DNA of 64,000 bases from Rhizobium etli CFN 42. GTDB taxonomy: Bacteria; Pseudomonadota; Alphaproteobacteria; Rhizobiales; Rhizobiaceae. Position 1 is the first letter of the stretch; every line of letters begins with the position of its first letter. Location: assembly GCF_000092045.1 (NCBI RefSeq), contig NC_007761.1, forward strand, positions 437,001 through 501,000, read 5' to 3'. Position numbers and translations under genes: made by a program. The notes under the pieces were generated by a model. The model saw nothing but the letters and a program-made list of their open reading frames with translations, did no database searches and was not told the origin of the DNA. Shown here in pieces: positions 33,875-42,574 of this stretch.

Positions 33875-35416
33875 TCAACGACGCTGCATGCTGTCGACTT
33901 GATGTGCGGTGATCTCCTCAATCGGCGCAGGTCTGCCCAACAGATATCCCTGGCCGATGTCACAGCCGAGATCCTGCAGTCGCTGAAGTTGGCTCTGCTC
34001 TTCGATGCCTTCGGCCGTAATCATTACGCCGAGCCCGGCGCCGAGCGCGATGATGGCCTTGATCACTATGTCCTGCTTGTCATCGGTCTCGAACGAAGCG
34101 ACGAAACTCCTGTCGATCTTGATCTTGTCGAACCGGTAGTTGGACAGCTGGGAGAGGCTCGAATAGCCTGTCCCAAAATCATCGAGCGCAATCCTGACTC
34201 CCGCATTCACCAGATCGTCGAGGACAATGCGTGCGGTGACGGCGTCCTGGATGATGGCGCTCTCCGTCACCTCAAGCTCGACCCTGTGTGCGGGCAGGCC
34301 GACATCGCCCAATATCTTGAGAATTCTGAGGCCCAGCAACCGGTCGCTCAGCTGGATCGGTGAAAGGTTGAACGACAGGACAAGCTCGTTTGGCCAGGAA
34401 AGCGCATCGGTGCAGGCGCGGCGAAGCAGTTGGTCCGTCAATTCGACGATCAGGCCGGCTTCCTCCGCCACTGGAATGAATTCGCTCGGCGGGATGAAGT
34501 CGCCGGAAGCCGATTTCCAGCGCGCCAGCGCCTCAAAGCCGATGATCTTGTTCGCCTTGAGGTCGACGAGCGGCTGATAATAGGGAACGATCTCGCCCTG
34601 GCGGATGGCCGCCCGCAGATCGCCTTCTATTCTCACCCGTTTCGCCAGCTCCTCCTGCATCGAAGGCACGAAGGGCTTCACCAGATTGCGGCCCTGCTTT
34701 TTCGCGACATACATCGCACAATCCGAATGCCGGATGACTTGACCGAGCTCATCGCCGTTCTCGGGATATAGTGCGACGCCGACACTGGCGCCGAGATCGA
34801 CGGCGACACCATTGAATGTGAACGGCTTGCCGATCGCGCTGACGATGCGGTTCCCCAAGGCGACGAGGTCGGGATTTCCGACCCGCCGCACCAGGACCAC
34901 AAACTCGTCTCCGCCAAGGCGAAAAACGTGCTCGCGGGAGAAGAGCGACGAGAGCCGCTGAGCGACAGTCTTCAGCACCGCGTCGCCGTGGTCGTGCCCC
35001 AAGAGATCATTGACCTTCTTGAAGCCGTCGAGGTCGATGCTGAACACGGCATAGGTTTCTTCTGCCGATTTATCGGTCATCGCCTGCGCGCACATCGACT
35101 CCAGAAACCTGCGGTTCGGCAGCTCGGTCAGCGTGTCGTGACAGGCAATCCAATCGACGTGCTTTTCGGCCTGCAGCCTGCGATCAACTTCCCTCGAAAG
35201 ATCCCGGATCCTGAGCGCGGAATAGATGAGCCCCAAAAACCCGGAGATGTTCAGGGCAAGCAGTGCGTGGTCGAGCGGGTAGTGGTGATGCCGCTCGATG
35301 AACTCATCAAGCTCCCCATGCCACTGGAAGCGCCAGGAAAGGCTGAAGAGAAGCAGGAAGATCGCAAGCCAGCCCAGTATCTCCACCTGGGGTCTGGTCA
35401 GTTGGATGCGAGGCAT
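33875..35416 (-). CDS. Membrane GGDEF-EAL cyclic di-GMP enzyme
   Basis: A 513-residue protein starting MPRIQLTRPQVEILGW at 35416 (AGGAG upstream). Two N-terminal hydrophobic stretches (ILGWLAIFLLLFSL, LLALNISGFLGLIY) anchor it. The GGDEF domain is intact (LTELPNRRFLE, RLGGDEFVVL) but lacks the upstream RxxD inhibitory site. The EAL domain is complete (GFEALARW, DDFGTGYSSL, KIKIDRSF, TAEGIE), so phosphodiesterase activity is likely. Whether the cyclase half is active is open. The window has a second GGDEF protein at 46430. Confidence 0.93.
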   Translation of the reverse strand: MPRIQLTRPQVEILGWLAIFLLLFSLSWRFQWHGELDEFIERHHHYPLDHALLALNISGFLGLIYSALRIRDLSREVDRRLQAEKHVDWIACHDTLTELPNRRFLESMCAQAMTDKSAEETYAVFSIDLDGFKKVNDLLGHDHGDAVLKTVAQRLSSLFSREHVFRLGGDEFVVLVRRVGNPDLVALGNRIVSAIGKPFTFNGVAVDLGASVGVALYPENGDELGQVIRHSDCAMYVAKKQGRNLVKPFVPSMQEELAKRVRIEGDLRAAIRQGEIVPYYQPLVDLKANKIIGFEALARWKSASGDFIPPSEFIPVAEEAGLIVELTDQLLRRACTDALSWPNELVLSFNLSPIQLSDRLLGLRILKILGDVGLPAHRVELEVTESAIIQDAVTARIVLDDLVNAGVRIALDDFGTGYSSLSQLSNYRFDKIKIDRSFVASFETDDKQDIVIKAIIALGAGLGVMITAEGIEEQSQLQRLQDLGCDIGQGYLLGRPAPIEEITAHQVDSMQRR

Positions 35417-35850
35417 ATGAACGGCTCCTGTTGTATGAGAGCCATCATGGCCAGTTCGCAGGACCGCATCGTCCCTGGCGGTGATCGAAGACCGCCACAA
35501 ATCATTCGGGCGGCATTTGAAAGGGCCGACTTGCGGTCGCCGATCAAGCGCGCAGACAAGTTCGAAAGACTATTGTGGGCGTCGAAGGTTAACGGCGAGT
35601 TGCCCTGACATGGGGCGCTGGTGTTTCCCTGCGCACAACGGATAGCTTTGCCGCAATTCGGATGAGGCGCTGGTTCAGGAATATCCGCTTGACAACTTTG
35701 ATGACGGGCATCATTAATGATCTATGATGATAAACGTCATTAAAATACACTCTGAAACCAGAGGGTCCTCTGCCATATGGGTTCACGCCGATTTGTGCTG
35801 ATGGCTTTATCCTTTCCTTGACACCTGACGCCGCAACAGGAGAAAGCCCC
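35417..35850. promoter_or_regulatory. Intergenic region with palindromic TetR-type site at 35710-35721
   Basis: The 434-base gap before the oxidoreductase holds ATCATTAATGAT, a perfect 12-bp palindrome, at 35710-35721. A TTAATGA and TCATTAA pair extends it to 35743. The core CATCATTAAT reappears in the promoter of the TetR gene at 37468. Nothing else recognisable is in 35417-35700. Confidence 0.55.
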
Positions 35851-36858
35851 GTGAAGGCATTCGTCGTTGACAAATATAAGAAGAAAGGCGCTCTGCGCCT
35901 CGCCAGCCTGCCGGAACCGGGGTTGCGGGATAGTGACGTCCTCGTGCGGATTCAGGCCACCGCCGTGAACCAGTTGGACTCCAAGGTGCGGGACGGGGAG
36001 TTCAAGCTCATTCTTCCCTATCGTCCGCCCTTCGTCCTCGGGCATGACCTTGCCGGAACGGTTGTCAAAGTCGGATCCGGGGTGAGGCGGTTCAAGGCGG
36101 GTGACGAGGTCTATGCACGACCGCGCGATCATCGGGTCGGGACATTCGCCGAATTCATTGCCATCGATGAAGCCGATGCGGCGCTGAAGCCAGGCAACCT
36201 CAGCATGAGCGAAGCGGCGTCCGTCCCGCTTGTCGGGTTGACCGCCTGGCAGGCGCTGGTCGAGGTGGGCAAGATAAAGCCCGGCCAGAAAGTCTTCATT
36301 CAGGCCGGTTCCGGCGGTGTCGGGACGTTCGCCATCCAGCTCGCCAAACACCTCGGCGCGACGGTTGCGACGACGACGACGAGCGCTGAAAATGCCGAGC
36401 TGGCGAGAAGTCTCGGGGCGGATGTGGTCATCGACTATAAGACGCAGAATTTCGAAAAGATCTTGTCGGGCTACGATCTGGTGCTGAACAGCCAGGATCC
36501 GAAGACGCTCGAAAAGTCGCTGGGCGTGCTGAAGCCGGGTGGCCGGCTCATTTCCATTTCCGGTCCGCCCGATCCGGCATTCGCCAGGGAGCTCGGCCTC
36601 AACCTGTTCCTGAAGCTGGTACTGTGGCTGCTCAGCCGAGGAGTTCGCAAAAAGGCCAAGCGTCTCGGCGTCGCATATTCATTCCTGTTCATGCGCGCCG
36701 AGGGGCGGCAGCTGGGTGAGATTGCGCGCCTGATCGAACAAGGCGTGATCCGGCCGGTCGTCGACAAGGTGTTCCCGTTTGAAAGGACTGGAGATGCGCT
36801 GGCCTATGTCGAGACCGGGCGTGCCAAAGGCAAGGTGGTCATCGCCGTCGCGAATTGA
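35851..36858 (+). CDS. NAD(P)H:quinone oxidoreductase-like medium-chain dehydrogenase
   Basis: A 335-residue MDR-family enzyme. It starts at the GTG 35851 with AGGAGAAAG upstream; the longer frame would start in unrelated sequence. PFVLGHDLAGTVVKVGSGV and the nucleotide fold VFIQAGSGGVGTFAIQLAKHLG are typical of zinc-free quinone or enone reductases. The catalytic zinc Cys/His set of alcohol dehydrogenases is missing. It reduces quinones or alpha,beta-unsaturated carbonyls. It is probably controlled by the convergent TetR gene, whose own promoter has the same CATCATTAAT element. Confidence 0.88.
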   Translation: MKAFVVDKYKKKGALRLASLPEPGLRDSDVLVRIQATAVNQLDSKVRDGEFKLILPYRPPFVLGHDLAGTVVKVGSGVRRFKAGDEVYARPRDHRVGTFAEFIAIDEADAALKPGNLSMSEAASVPLVGLTAWQALVEVGKIKPGQKVFIQAGSGGVGTFAIQLAKHLGATVATTTTSAENAELARSLGADVVIDYKTQNFEKILSGYDLVLNSQDPKTLEKSLGVLKPGGRLISISGPPDPAFARELGLNLFLKLVLWLLSRGVRKKAKRLGVAYSFLFMRAEGRQLGEIARLIEQGVIRPVVDKVFPFERTGDALAYVETGRAKGKVVIAVAN

Positions 36859-36886
36859 CGTTCGTCGCGCCGGCGTATGCCTGGCC

Positions 36887-37468
36887 CTATCGTTGCCGCA
36901 TCGGGTTCTCAATCGCGTCGCGGCAATCCGCGCGGCAGGCGTCGAGCAGTTCGTCAGCCAAGGGAGAATCGTCCGGGCAAGCCCTCGAAAGCACGATTGC
37001 GCCAACGGCTTGAGCGAGAATGGCGATGGCTTGGGCGCGCCCGCCGGCGCCGGAAGCGTGACGTTGCGCAATGCCACCCTCCAGCGCGCGCACCAGCTTG
37101 TCTATTCCTGCAGCGAAAACGGCCTTGGTTGTCTCAGGCTGTCGGGCGGCATCGCAACTCAGTGCTGCGGCCGTGCACCCTTGGCCACGCCCATCCCGGT
37201 GATCGCGTGCGAGATAAAGCTCCATAACGTCGAGGACGTCATGACCGGCATAGCGCTGCAAGGTCTCGTTCAACCCGTTCTCGGTCGATTCGGCGATCAG
37301 TTCCTCCTTGGAGCGAAAGTGATTGTAGAAGCCGCCATGGGTGAGCCCCGCGCGCTCCATCAATTCCGCCACGCCCACGCCATCGAATCCACGCTCGCGA
37401 AACAGCTCTGACGCGGTGGCGACAATCCGGTCGTAGTTTTCCTGCTTCTGTTCCTTGGTGATCCGCAC
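36887..37468 (-). CDS. TetR-family regulator (likely of the adjacent quinone reductase)
   Basis: A 193-residue regulator. IVATASELFRERGFDGVGV and LTHGGFYNHFRSKEELI form the helix-turn-helix. The C-terminal domain contains QGCTAAALSCDAARQP with a cysteine pair that could sense electrophiles (inference), plus CRADCRD near the end. The family group regulates quinone reductases and efflux. It is convergent with the oxidoreductase. The matching palindromes at 35710 and 37528 are the evidence for shared control. Confidence 0.88.
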   Translation of the reverse strand: MRITKEQKQENYDRIVATASELFRERGFDGVGVAELMERAGLTHGGFYNHFRSKEELIAESTENGLNETLQRYAGHDVLDVMELYLARDHRDGRGQGCTAAALSCDAARQPETTKAVFAAGIDKLVRALEGGIAQRHASGAGGRAQAIAILAQAVGAIVLSRACPDDSPLADELLDACRADCRDAIENPMRQR

Positions 37469-37527
37469 GTCACGGTCCTTTCAACGGCCATTTCCAACTA
37501 TGATGGCGGCCGTCATTATAGCTTACT

Positions 37528-37551
37528 TATTGATGATGTGCATCATTAATA
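37528..37551. promoter_or_regulatory. TetR promoter palindrome matching the oxidoreductase promoter
   Basis: TATTGATGATG and CATCATTAATA flank TG, one mismatch between the arms. It lies 60-80 bases before the TetR start at 37468. The half CATCATTAAT is identical to that upstream of the oxidoreductase at 35851. Confidence 0.6.
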
Positions 37552-37734
37552 TGGGCGGTCAACAAAGGCATCCCGTTGTGACGGTGACGCATTACATGCA
37601 GATGGCACCGCGTGTTTTTTTACGGGCGGTGCCATCTGCAGCAACTTTGAATGCGGGAAAAAGCGCCTCTCGGCATGGGCCTCAGATCGTTGCCGCGTCG
37701 TAGGTGGCAGCCACGCGTTCCTCGCTCCGCACGG

Positions 37735-39012
37735 CTAAACTGTCAGAAGGACGCTACTTGGCATTCTCGCCGCCGACATCAGGGGTTGGGCAACCTGATC
37801 CAGCAACTGGCCGGCATTCTGCTCTTCACCCAGCGACAGTGTTAGCAATTGAGCGACCGCCGGCTGCGCAAGTTGAAGTGCCATATTGCGAGCAGTGGTG
37901 TAGGCGGCAATCTCATAATGCTCGACCCGCAACGCCGCTCCGATCAAAGCCAGATCAGCGGGAGCGTCTTCCTTTTTCTTGCCCTCCGCCATCACTTCCT
38001 CGCCTTCCTCCACTAGGCCGGCCATGCCCTTGCATGGCTTGGCGCGAGCCGACGTGCCAAGGATGCGCAGACATTCGTTCAAACGCTCGACCTGCGCCTC
38101 AGTCTCGGCAAGATGGTTGCGCAGCAAGGTCTGGAGCTGCTGCGTGCGCGCGGCTTTCTGCATCTTGGGAAGCGCCTTCAACAGCTGCTTCTCCGCATGC
38201 AGCAGGTCGCGGAGCTCATCTACAAGGACCTCCTGAATCGCTTCCGCCCCTTCAGGTGGGGCGCTCTGAGCGCGGATTGCCGTCCCGCCGTTTTCGGCTC
38301 CCGGAAGATCCTGGAACGCCGGCGCCTCCACGAATTCCCAGGGTTCTCCTTCATTCCATGGACCGCGGGTGTCGACCTCACCTAAATCCCCTTGACCCGT
38401 GGAATCGTTGAAGAACTGATCGACCAGTCCTGCCGTCGGCGCAATCCTGCCGACGCTCAGCGGCGGCTTGCCCATGCTTTCGAGAGCCAGGGCGAAAGCA
38501 CGCATATGGGTGATCTCTCTGGTCATCAGGAACTGCAGCGCATCCTTGGTCCCCGGATCGCGGCAGAAGTCGATCAGGCGTTCGTAGACGATCTTGGCGC
38601 GTGCTTCCGCGGCTATATTGCTTCGCAGATCCACATCCAGCTCGCCTGTTATTTTGAGATAATCGGCCGTCCAGGGGTTTCCCATCGAATTGAAAAGGTT
38701 CACGCCACCGCCGCCTGCAATGGCGATCAGCGGATCGGCTGCCGCCTCCTCCCTGACCGACTTCAGCGGCTTGAGGTGCATTCTCGCAAGAGTCCCGACG
38801 ATCTCGAGGTGGCTGAGTTCTTCGGTTCCGATGTCCATCAGGAGGTCCTTCCGACCGGGGTCCTCGCAATTTAAACCTTGAATAGAGTATTGCATGGCCG
38901 CCGCAAGTTCGCCGTTTGCGCCGCCGAACTGCTCAAGCAGCATATTGCCGAATTTTGGATCAGGTTCGTCAACCCGAACGGTATACATGAGCTTTTTTAC
39001 ATGGTGATACAT
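37735..39012 (-). CDS. Manganese catalase fused to a DUF892/YciF-type ferritin-like domain
   Basis: A 425-residue fusion. Residues 1-230 are a manganese catalase: MYHHVKKLMYTVRVDEPDP, then the di-Mn ligands Glu35, Glu65, His68, Glu136 and His169, and GPWNEGEPWEF at the end. Residues about 255-425 are a DUF892 four-helix bundle (LVDELRDLLHAEKQLLKALP, AALRVEHYEIAAYTTAR). The first half would dismutate hydrogen peroxide. DUF892 proteins are stress-induced ferritin-like folds of unknown activity. The start at 39012 has AGGAGG before it. An EcfG-type promoter precedes it. Confidence 0.92.
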   Translation of the reverse strand: MYHHVKKLMYTVRVDEPDPKFGNMLLEQFGGANGELAAAMQYSIQGLNCEDPGRKDLLMDIGTEELSHLEIVGTLARMHLKPLKSVREEAAADPLIAIAGGGGVNLFNSMGNPWTADYLKITGELDVDLRSNIAAEARAKIVYERLIDFCRDPGTKDALQFLMTREITHMRAFALALESMGKPPLSVGRIAPTAGLVDQFFNDSTGQGDLGEVDTRGPWNEGEPWEFVEAPAFQDLPGAENGGTAIRAQSAPPEGAEAIQEVLVDELRDLLHAEKQLLKALPKMQKAARTQQLQTLLRNHLAETEAQVERLNECLRILGTSARAKPCKGMAGLVEEGEEVMAEGKKKEDAPADLALIGAALRVEHYEIAAYTTARNMALQLAQPAVAQLLTLSLGEEQNAGQLLDQVAQPLMSAARMPSSVLLTV

Positions 39013-39040
39013 TGGGCATCCTCCTGGTTGGATGGCGACT

Positions 39041-39065
39041 AACCGACCTATCGCAGGAATGTTCC
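39041..39065 (-). promoter_or_regulatory. EcfG/RpoE2-type promoter for the catalase fusion
   Basis: On the minus strand GGAAC and GGTT are separated by 16 bases, one mismatch from GGAAC-N16-CGTT. The start point would lie about 20-30 bases before the ribosome site. The remaining 39066-39372 gap shows no gene or motif. Confidence 0.55.
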
Positions 39066-39372
39066 CCGTCTGTGGCTGCTGCCGGCGCATCGGATTGCGT
39101 CCTCATCAACCCACACCGTCGGTGCCGCTTTGGAGGCAGGCATTGCCTGTGCGGACGTAACCTTCGATAAGGAGCCCCATCACAAGGTCGCTTCCTCGAC
39201 GAGATCATCGATACTCGCGCAGCCAATAAGGCGTGGGAATGCGGACAGCCGCGGCTGGCCGGATCGGCAGCTGAGCATCTTTGGCGTGGCTCAGCACGGG
39301 TTGTAAGCGCCGCGCGTCTAGGCAGGCGCGCGCAGCGAAATCGTGGCTTGAACGGCGGGACCAGACCCTTGG

Positions 39373-39846
39373 CTAATATACGAAAGGGTCAACCTCGGCC
39401 GCCTGCGTGCCCGGCTCTTTCGGATAGATCACGCCCTTGCGCAGGATGATGTTGGCATAGAGCCTCGGCTCGCTGGTCTGGATCAGCGCATGGGCGGCGC
39501 GCACCCGGCCGTAGAAATCCTGGCCGACGAGCGGCACCACCTGTCGGTGCGGCTCGTGCAGCGCGCAGCAGTCGATCATCTCCTCATGCACCGGATCGAG
39601 CTTGTCGCGCTCGGCCTTGACGGTCGAGCGGAAGATTGCCTCCGGCACGAAATCGTCGATCGGCAGCACGCTGAGCACGGCGTTGAGCACCGGAATGAGG
39701 CGGTGACCGTCGAGCCGGATCAGCCGGCGGGCATGTTCGACACCGGGATAATTGCCGTCGACAATGGCGATTTCGTCGCCGTGGCCCATGGCGCGCAGCG
39801 TGAAAAGCAATTCCGGGCTCAGAAGCGGATCAAGTCCCTTCAGCAT
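39373..39846 (-). CDS. RbsD/FucU-family sugar mutarotase
   Basis: A 157-residue RbsD/FucU-fold protein. LSPELLFTLRAMGHGDEIAIVDGNYPG carries the conserved catalytic His and Asp. ALHEPHR and QTSEPRLYANIILRKGV form the C-terminal active-site end. The family interconverts sugar anomers (ribose, fucose). It starts 17 bases inside frcR, so it is translated from the same mRNA. In this fructose locus it may act on imported fructose or another substrate of the same transporter (inference). Confidence 0.88.
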   Translation of the reverse strand: MLKGLDPLLSPELLFTLRAMGHGDEIAIVDGNYPGVEHARRLIRLDGHRLIPVLNAVLSVLPIDDFVPEAIFRSTVKAERDKLDPVHEEMIDCCALHEPHRQVVPLVGQDFYGRVRAAHALIQTSEPRLYANIILRKGVIYPKEPGTQAAEVDPFVY

Positions 39847-41077
39847 GGTCTATCTCCTTGAAGAGTACGTTCTGGTCTGTGAGGTAACGCGAAAAGATCG
39901 GCAGGCTGGCGCCGCCGATGGCGCGCGCCTGCGCGCCGACCGCGCCCTCGATGATTTCGGGCATGACGACGCCCTGCAGGTCGAGCTTGGCGGCCTCGTC
40001 GATCGTCGCCTGCACCATGCGGCTGCGCACCCAATCGGGAAAGCCGCCGTCGATGACCGCGGCGCTGAAATCGACGATCGAGGCGGCGGCGACGATCGCC
40101 TGGGCCAGCGCCTTGGCGCTATCCTGGATCCAGACTTCCATCGGCTCGCCGAAATCGACCCAGTCGTCGGCCGAATACCAGAGCGGCTCGGGATCGATGC
40201 CGCGTTCGCGCAGCATGTTTTCCAAAACGAAGATCGAGGCGATCTCGAGCAGCTGCTTAGTTTCGCCGTTCCTGTCGCGCACGGGCAGCGGCCCGATCGC
40301 GCCCGCCGTGCCGGTGCGGCCGGAAAAGATCGCCGAATTGAGCACGATGCCGCCGCCGATGAAGGAGCCGATGAAGAAATAGACGAAGTCGGGATAGGAG
40401 GGGCCGACGCCGAAGACGAGTTCGGCGCCGCAGGCGCTGGTCGCATCGTTCTGCAGGAAGACGGGGTGGGAGACGCGCGCAGCGATATCGGCCTGCAGGT
40501 CGACCTCTCGCCAGACCTCCATGGCGCCCGGTGGTGCGCCGACTTCCTCGGCCCAATTCCAGAGCTCGAACGGAGCGGCGATGCCGAGGCCGGCAATGCG
40601 GCTGCGCTGCTTGTCGTCGAGCCTGCTCTCGATCTCCTCGATGCCCGAGGTGACGAAGGCGAGAATTTCGTCCGGCAGCGGATAGGCATAGGTCTGGTGC
40701 AGCTGCATGCGGATGCGGCCGACGAAATCCATCAGCACCAGATCGGCGCTGCGCCGGCCTATCTTGAGTCCGAAGGAATAGACGGCGTCGGGATTGAGAT
40801 GCATCGGGATCGACGGCTGGCCGACACGGCCCCGCACCGGCGCCCCGCGCGATAGCAGCCCTTCTTTTTCCAGCACCCGCATGATGACCGAGACGGTCTG
40901 TGCCGACAGCCCGCTGCGGCGCGCGATATCGGCCTTCGACAGCGCGCCGTAGAGGCGCACCAGCGACAGCACGAGCCGTTCGTTATAGGCGCGCACCCTG
41001 ACCTGGTTCGCGCCCCCGGCCGGATTGAGAATGGGCGGCGGGACCGGTGCGTGTGCCGGCCCATCCAAAGACGACAT
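39830..41077 (-). CDS. frcR: ROK-family fructose regulator FrcR
   Basis: A 415-residue ROK repressor starting MSSLDGPAHAPV at 41077 (GGAGGAG upstream). An N-terminal winged helix (LSKADIARRSGLSAQTVSVIM) precedes the sugar-kinase-like domain (GIAAPFELW, FIGSFIGGGIVLNSAIF). A degenerate CxCGxxGC-type zinc motif is not evident. It lies divergent to frcB, as FrcR does in Sinorhizobium. It probably represses frcBCAK until fructose is present. Confidence 0.88.
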   Translation of the reverse strand: MSSLDGPAHAPVPPPILNPAGGANQVRVRAYNERLVLSLVRLYGALSKADIARRSGLSAQTVSVIMRVLEKEGLLSRGAPVRGRVGQPSIPMHLNPDAVYSFGLKIGRRSADLVLMDFVGRIRMQLHQTYAYPLPDEILAFVTSGIEEIESRLDDKQRSRIAGLGIAAPFELWNWAEEVGAPPGAMEVWREVDLQADIAARVSHPVFLQNDATSACGAELVFGVGPSYPDFVYFFIGSFIGGGIVLNSAIFSGRTGTAGAIGPLPVRDRNGETKQLLEIASIFVLENMLRERGIDPEPLWYSADDWVDFGEPMEVWIQDSAKALAQAIVAAASIVDFSAAVIDGGFPDWVRSRMVQATIDEAAKLDLQGVVMPEIIEGAVGAQARAIGGASLPIFSRYLTDQNVLFKEIDHAEGT

Positions 41078-41232
41078 GGCCGCTCCTCCCGAGCGTTGGC
41101 CTCTTGCACGGTTCCCCGGATCGGAAGCGATCCAAGCGGATTGTGCAGCAGCTGAAAGCGGTATGGCGGCCATTCTCTGCGTTTGAAAAGGCGCGGTACC
41201 GTACATCCTAATGCGATTGAGCATGCCACATC

Positions 41233-41289
41233 GAATTAATAATTCAATTGGATTTATTTATTGACAAGCCGATTTCTTTCGCTCTTAAT
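41233..41289 (+). promoter_or_regulatory. Promoter and palindromic site between frcR and frcB
   Basis: GAATTAATAATTC, a 13-bp palindrome, lies at 41233-41245. TTGACA at 41261-41266 and CTTAAT at 41284-41289 make a sigma-70 promoter with 17-base spacing, reading toward frcB about 114 bases downstream. The AT-rich flank resembles ROK repressor sites. Confidence 0.55.
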
Positions 41290-41402
41290 TGCCAGCGTCA
41301 AGGGCACGGGCGGCTTCGGAAGCGACAAGCGACCGAAGCGAAGTGTCACATCTCGAAAATTCCGGCCCGCAAGGCGGCGCCGGCAAACTCTGGGAGGAGT
41401 TC

Positions 41403-42422
41403 ATGAAGAAATCAGTTCTCGCTTTCGGCGCGCTCGCACTCGGCGTCGCCTTTTCCGCGCCGGCCATGGCGGCTGACGTTTCCGCCTGCCTGATCACCAA
41501 GACCGACACCAATCCCTTCTTCGTCAAGATGAAGGAAGGTGCGACGGCCAAGGCCAAGGAACTCGGCGTTTCGCTGAAGTCCTATGCCGGCAAGGTCGAC
41601 GGTGACAGCGAAAGCCAGGTTGCGGCGATCGAAAGCTGCATCGCCGACGGCGCCAAGGGCATTTTGCTGACCGCCTCGGACACGAAGGGCATCGTCTCTT
41701 CGGTCAAGAAGGCGCGTGATGCCGGCGTGCTGGTCATCGCGCTCGACACGCCGCTCGAGCCGGCCGATGCCGCCGACGCCACCTTCGCCACCGACAACCT
41801 GCTCGCCGGCAAGCTGATCGGCCAGTGGGCCAAGGAAACGCTCGGCGACAAGGCCAAGGACGCCAAGGTCGGCTTCCTCGACCTGACGCCGTCGCAGCCG
41901 ACGGTTGACGTCCTGCGCGACCAGGGCTTCATGATGGGCTTCGGCATCGACCCGAAGAACCCGGACAAGATCGGCGACGAAGACGACAAGCGCATCGTCG
42001 GCCATGACGTGACCAACGGCAACGAGGAAGGCGGCCGCAAGGCCATGGAAAACCTTCTGCAGAAGGATCCGAGCATCAACGTCATCCACACGATCAACGA
42101 GCCGGCCGCTGTCGGTGCCTATCAGGCGCTGAAGGCCGTCGGCATGGAAAAGAACGTGCTGATCGTCTCGGTTGACGGCGGCTGCCCGGGTGTCAAGTCG
42201 GTCAAGGAAGGCGTCATCGGCGCCACCTCTCAGCAATATCCGCTGCTGATGGCGTCGCTCGGCATCGAGGCGATCAAGAAGTTCGCCGATAGCGGTGAGA
42301 AGCCGAAGCCGACGGAAGGCAAGTCCTTCTTCGACACCGGCGTTTCGCTCGTCACCGACAAGCCGGTCTCCGGCGTCAAGTCGATCGACACCAAGGAAGG
42401 CACCGACAAGTGCTGGGGCTGA
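41403..42422 (+). CDS. frcB: Fructose ABC transporter, periplasmic binding protein FrcB
   Basis: A 339-residue secreted protein. The signal peptide [20 protein letters not shown] is cut at about AMA/ADVS. The sugar-binding fold of the RbsB family follows ([41 protein letters not shown]). It binds fructose, and in relatives also mannose and ribose, in the periplasm for FrcC/FrcA. A GGGAGGAG ribosome site precedes the ATG at 41403. An attenuator hairpin after the stop favours extra copies of this protein over the membrane parts. Confidence 0.95.
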   Translation: MKKSVLAFGALALGVAFSAPAMAADVSACLITKTDTNPFFVKMKEGATAKAKELGVSLKSYAGKVDGDSESQVAAIESCIADGAKGILLTASDTKGIVSSVKKARDAGVLVIALDTPLEPADAADATFATDNLLAGKLIGQWAKETLGDKAKDAKVGFLDLTPSQPTVDVLRDQGFMMGFGIDPKNPDKIGDEDDKRIVGHDVTNGNEEGGRKAMENLLQKDPSINVIHTINEPAAVGAYQALKAVGMEKNVLIVSVDGGCPGVKSVKEGVIGATSQQYPLLMASLGIEAIKKFADSGEKPKPTEGKSFFDTGVSLVTDKPVSGVKSIDTKEGTDKCWG

Positions 42423-42445
42423 GCCCGATCTATTGAAAGAGAAAG

Positions 42446-42473
42446 CGGCCGGGGCTTGATCCCTGGCCGTTTT
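42446..42473 (+). terminator. Attenuator hairpin between frcB and frcC
   Basis: CGGCCGGGG and CCCTGGCCG pair over 9 bp with one G-U, a 6-base loop, then TTTT. It is in the frcB-frcC spacer. Partial termination here would keep the binding protein in excess, as in many ABC operons. Confidence 0.75.
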
Positions 42474-42574
42474 GGACGGACGATGTGCCGTCACCCCACC
42501 GGCTAAGCAACGAACGGATGACAATGGGTGGCGGCCTCCGCGCGGGTTCGGCGCGCGGATGCGGAGGAGGAACC

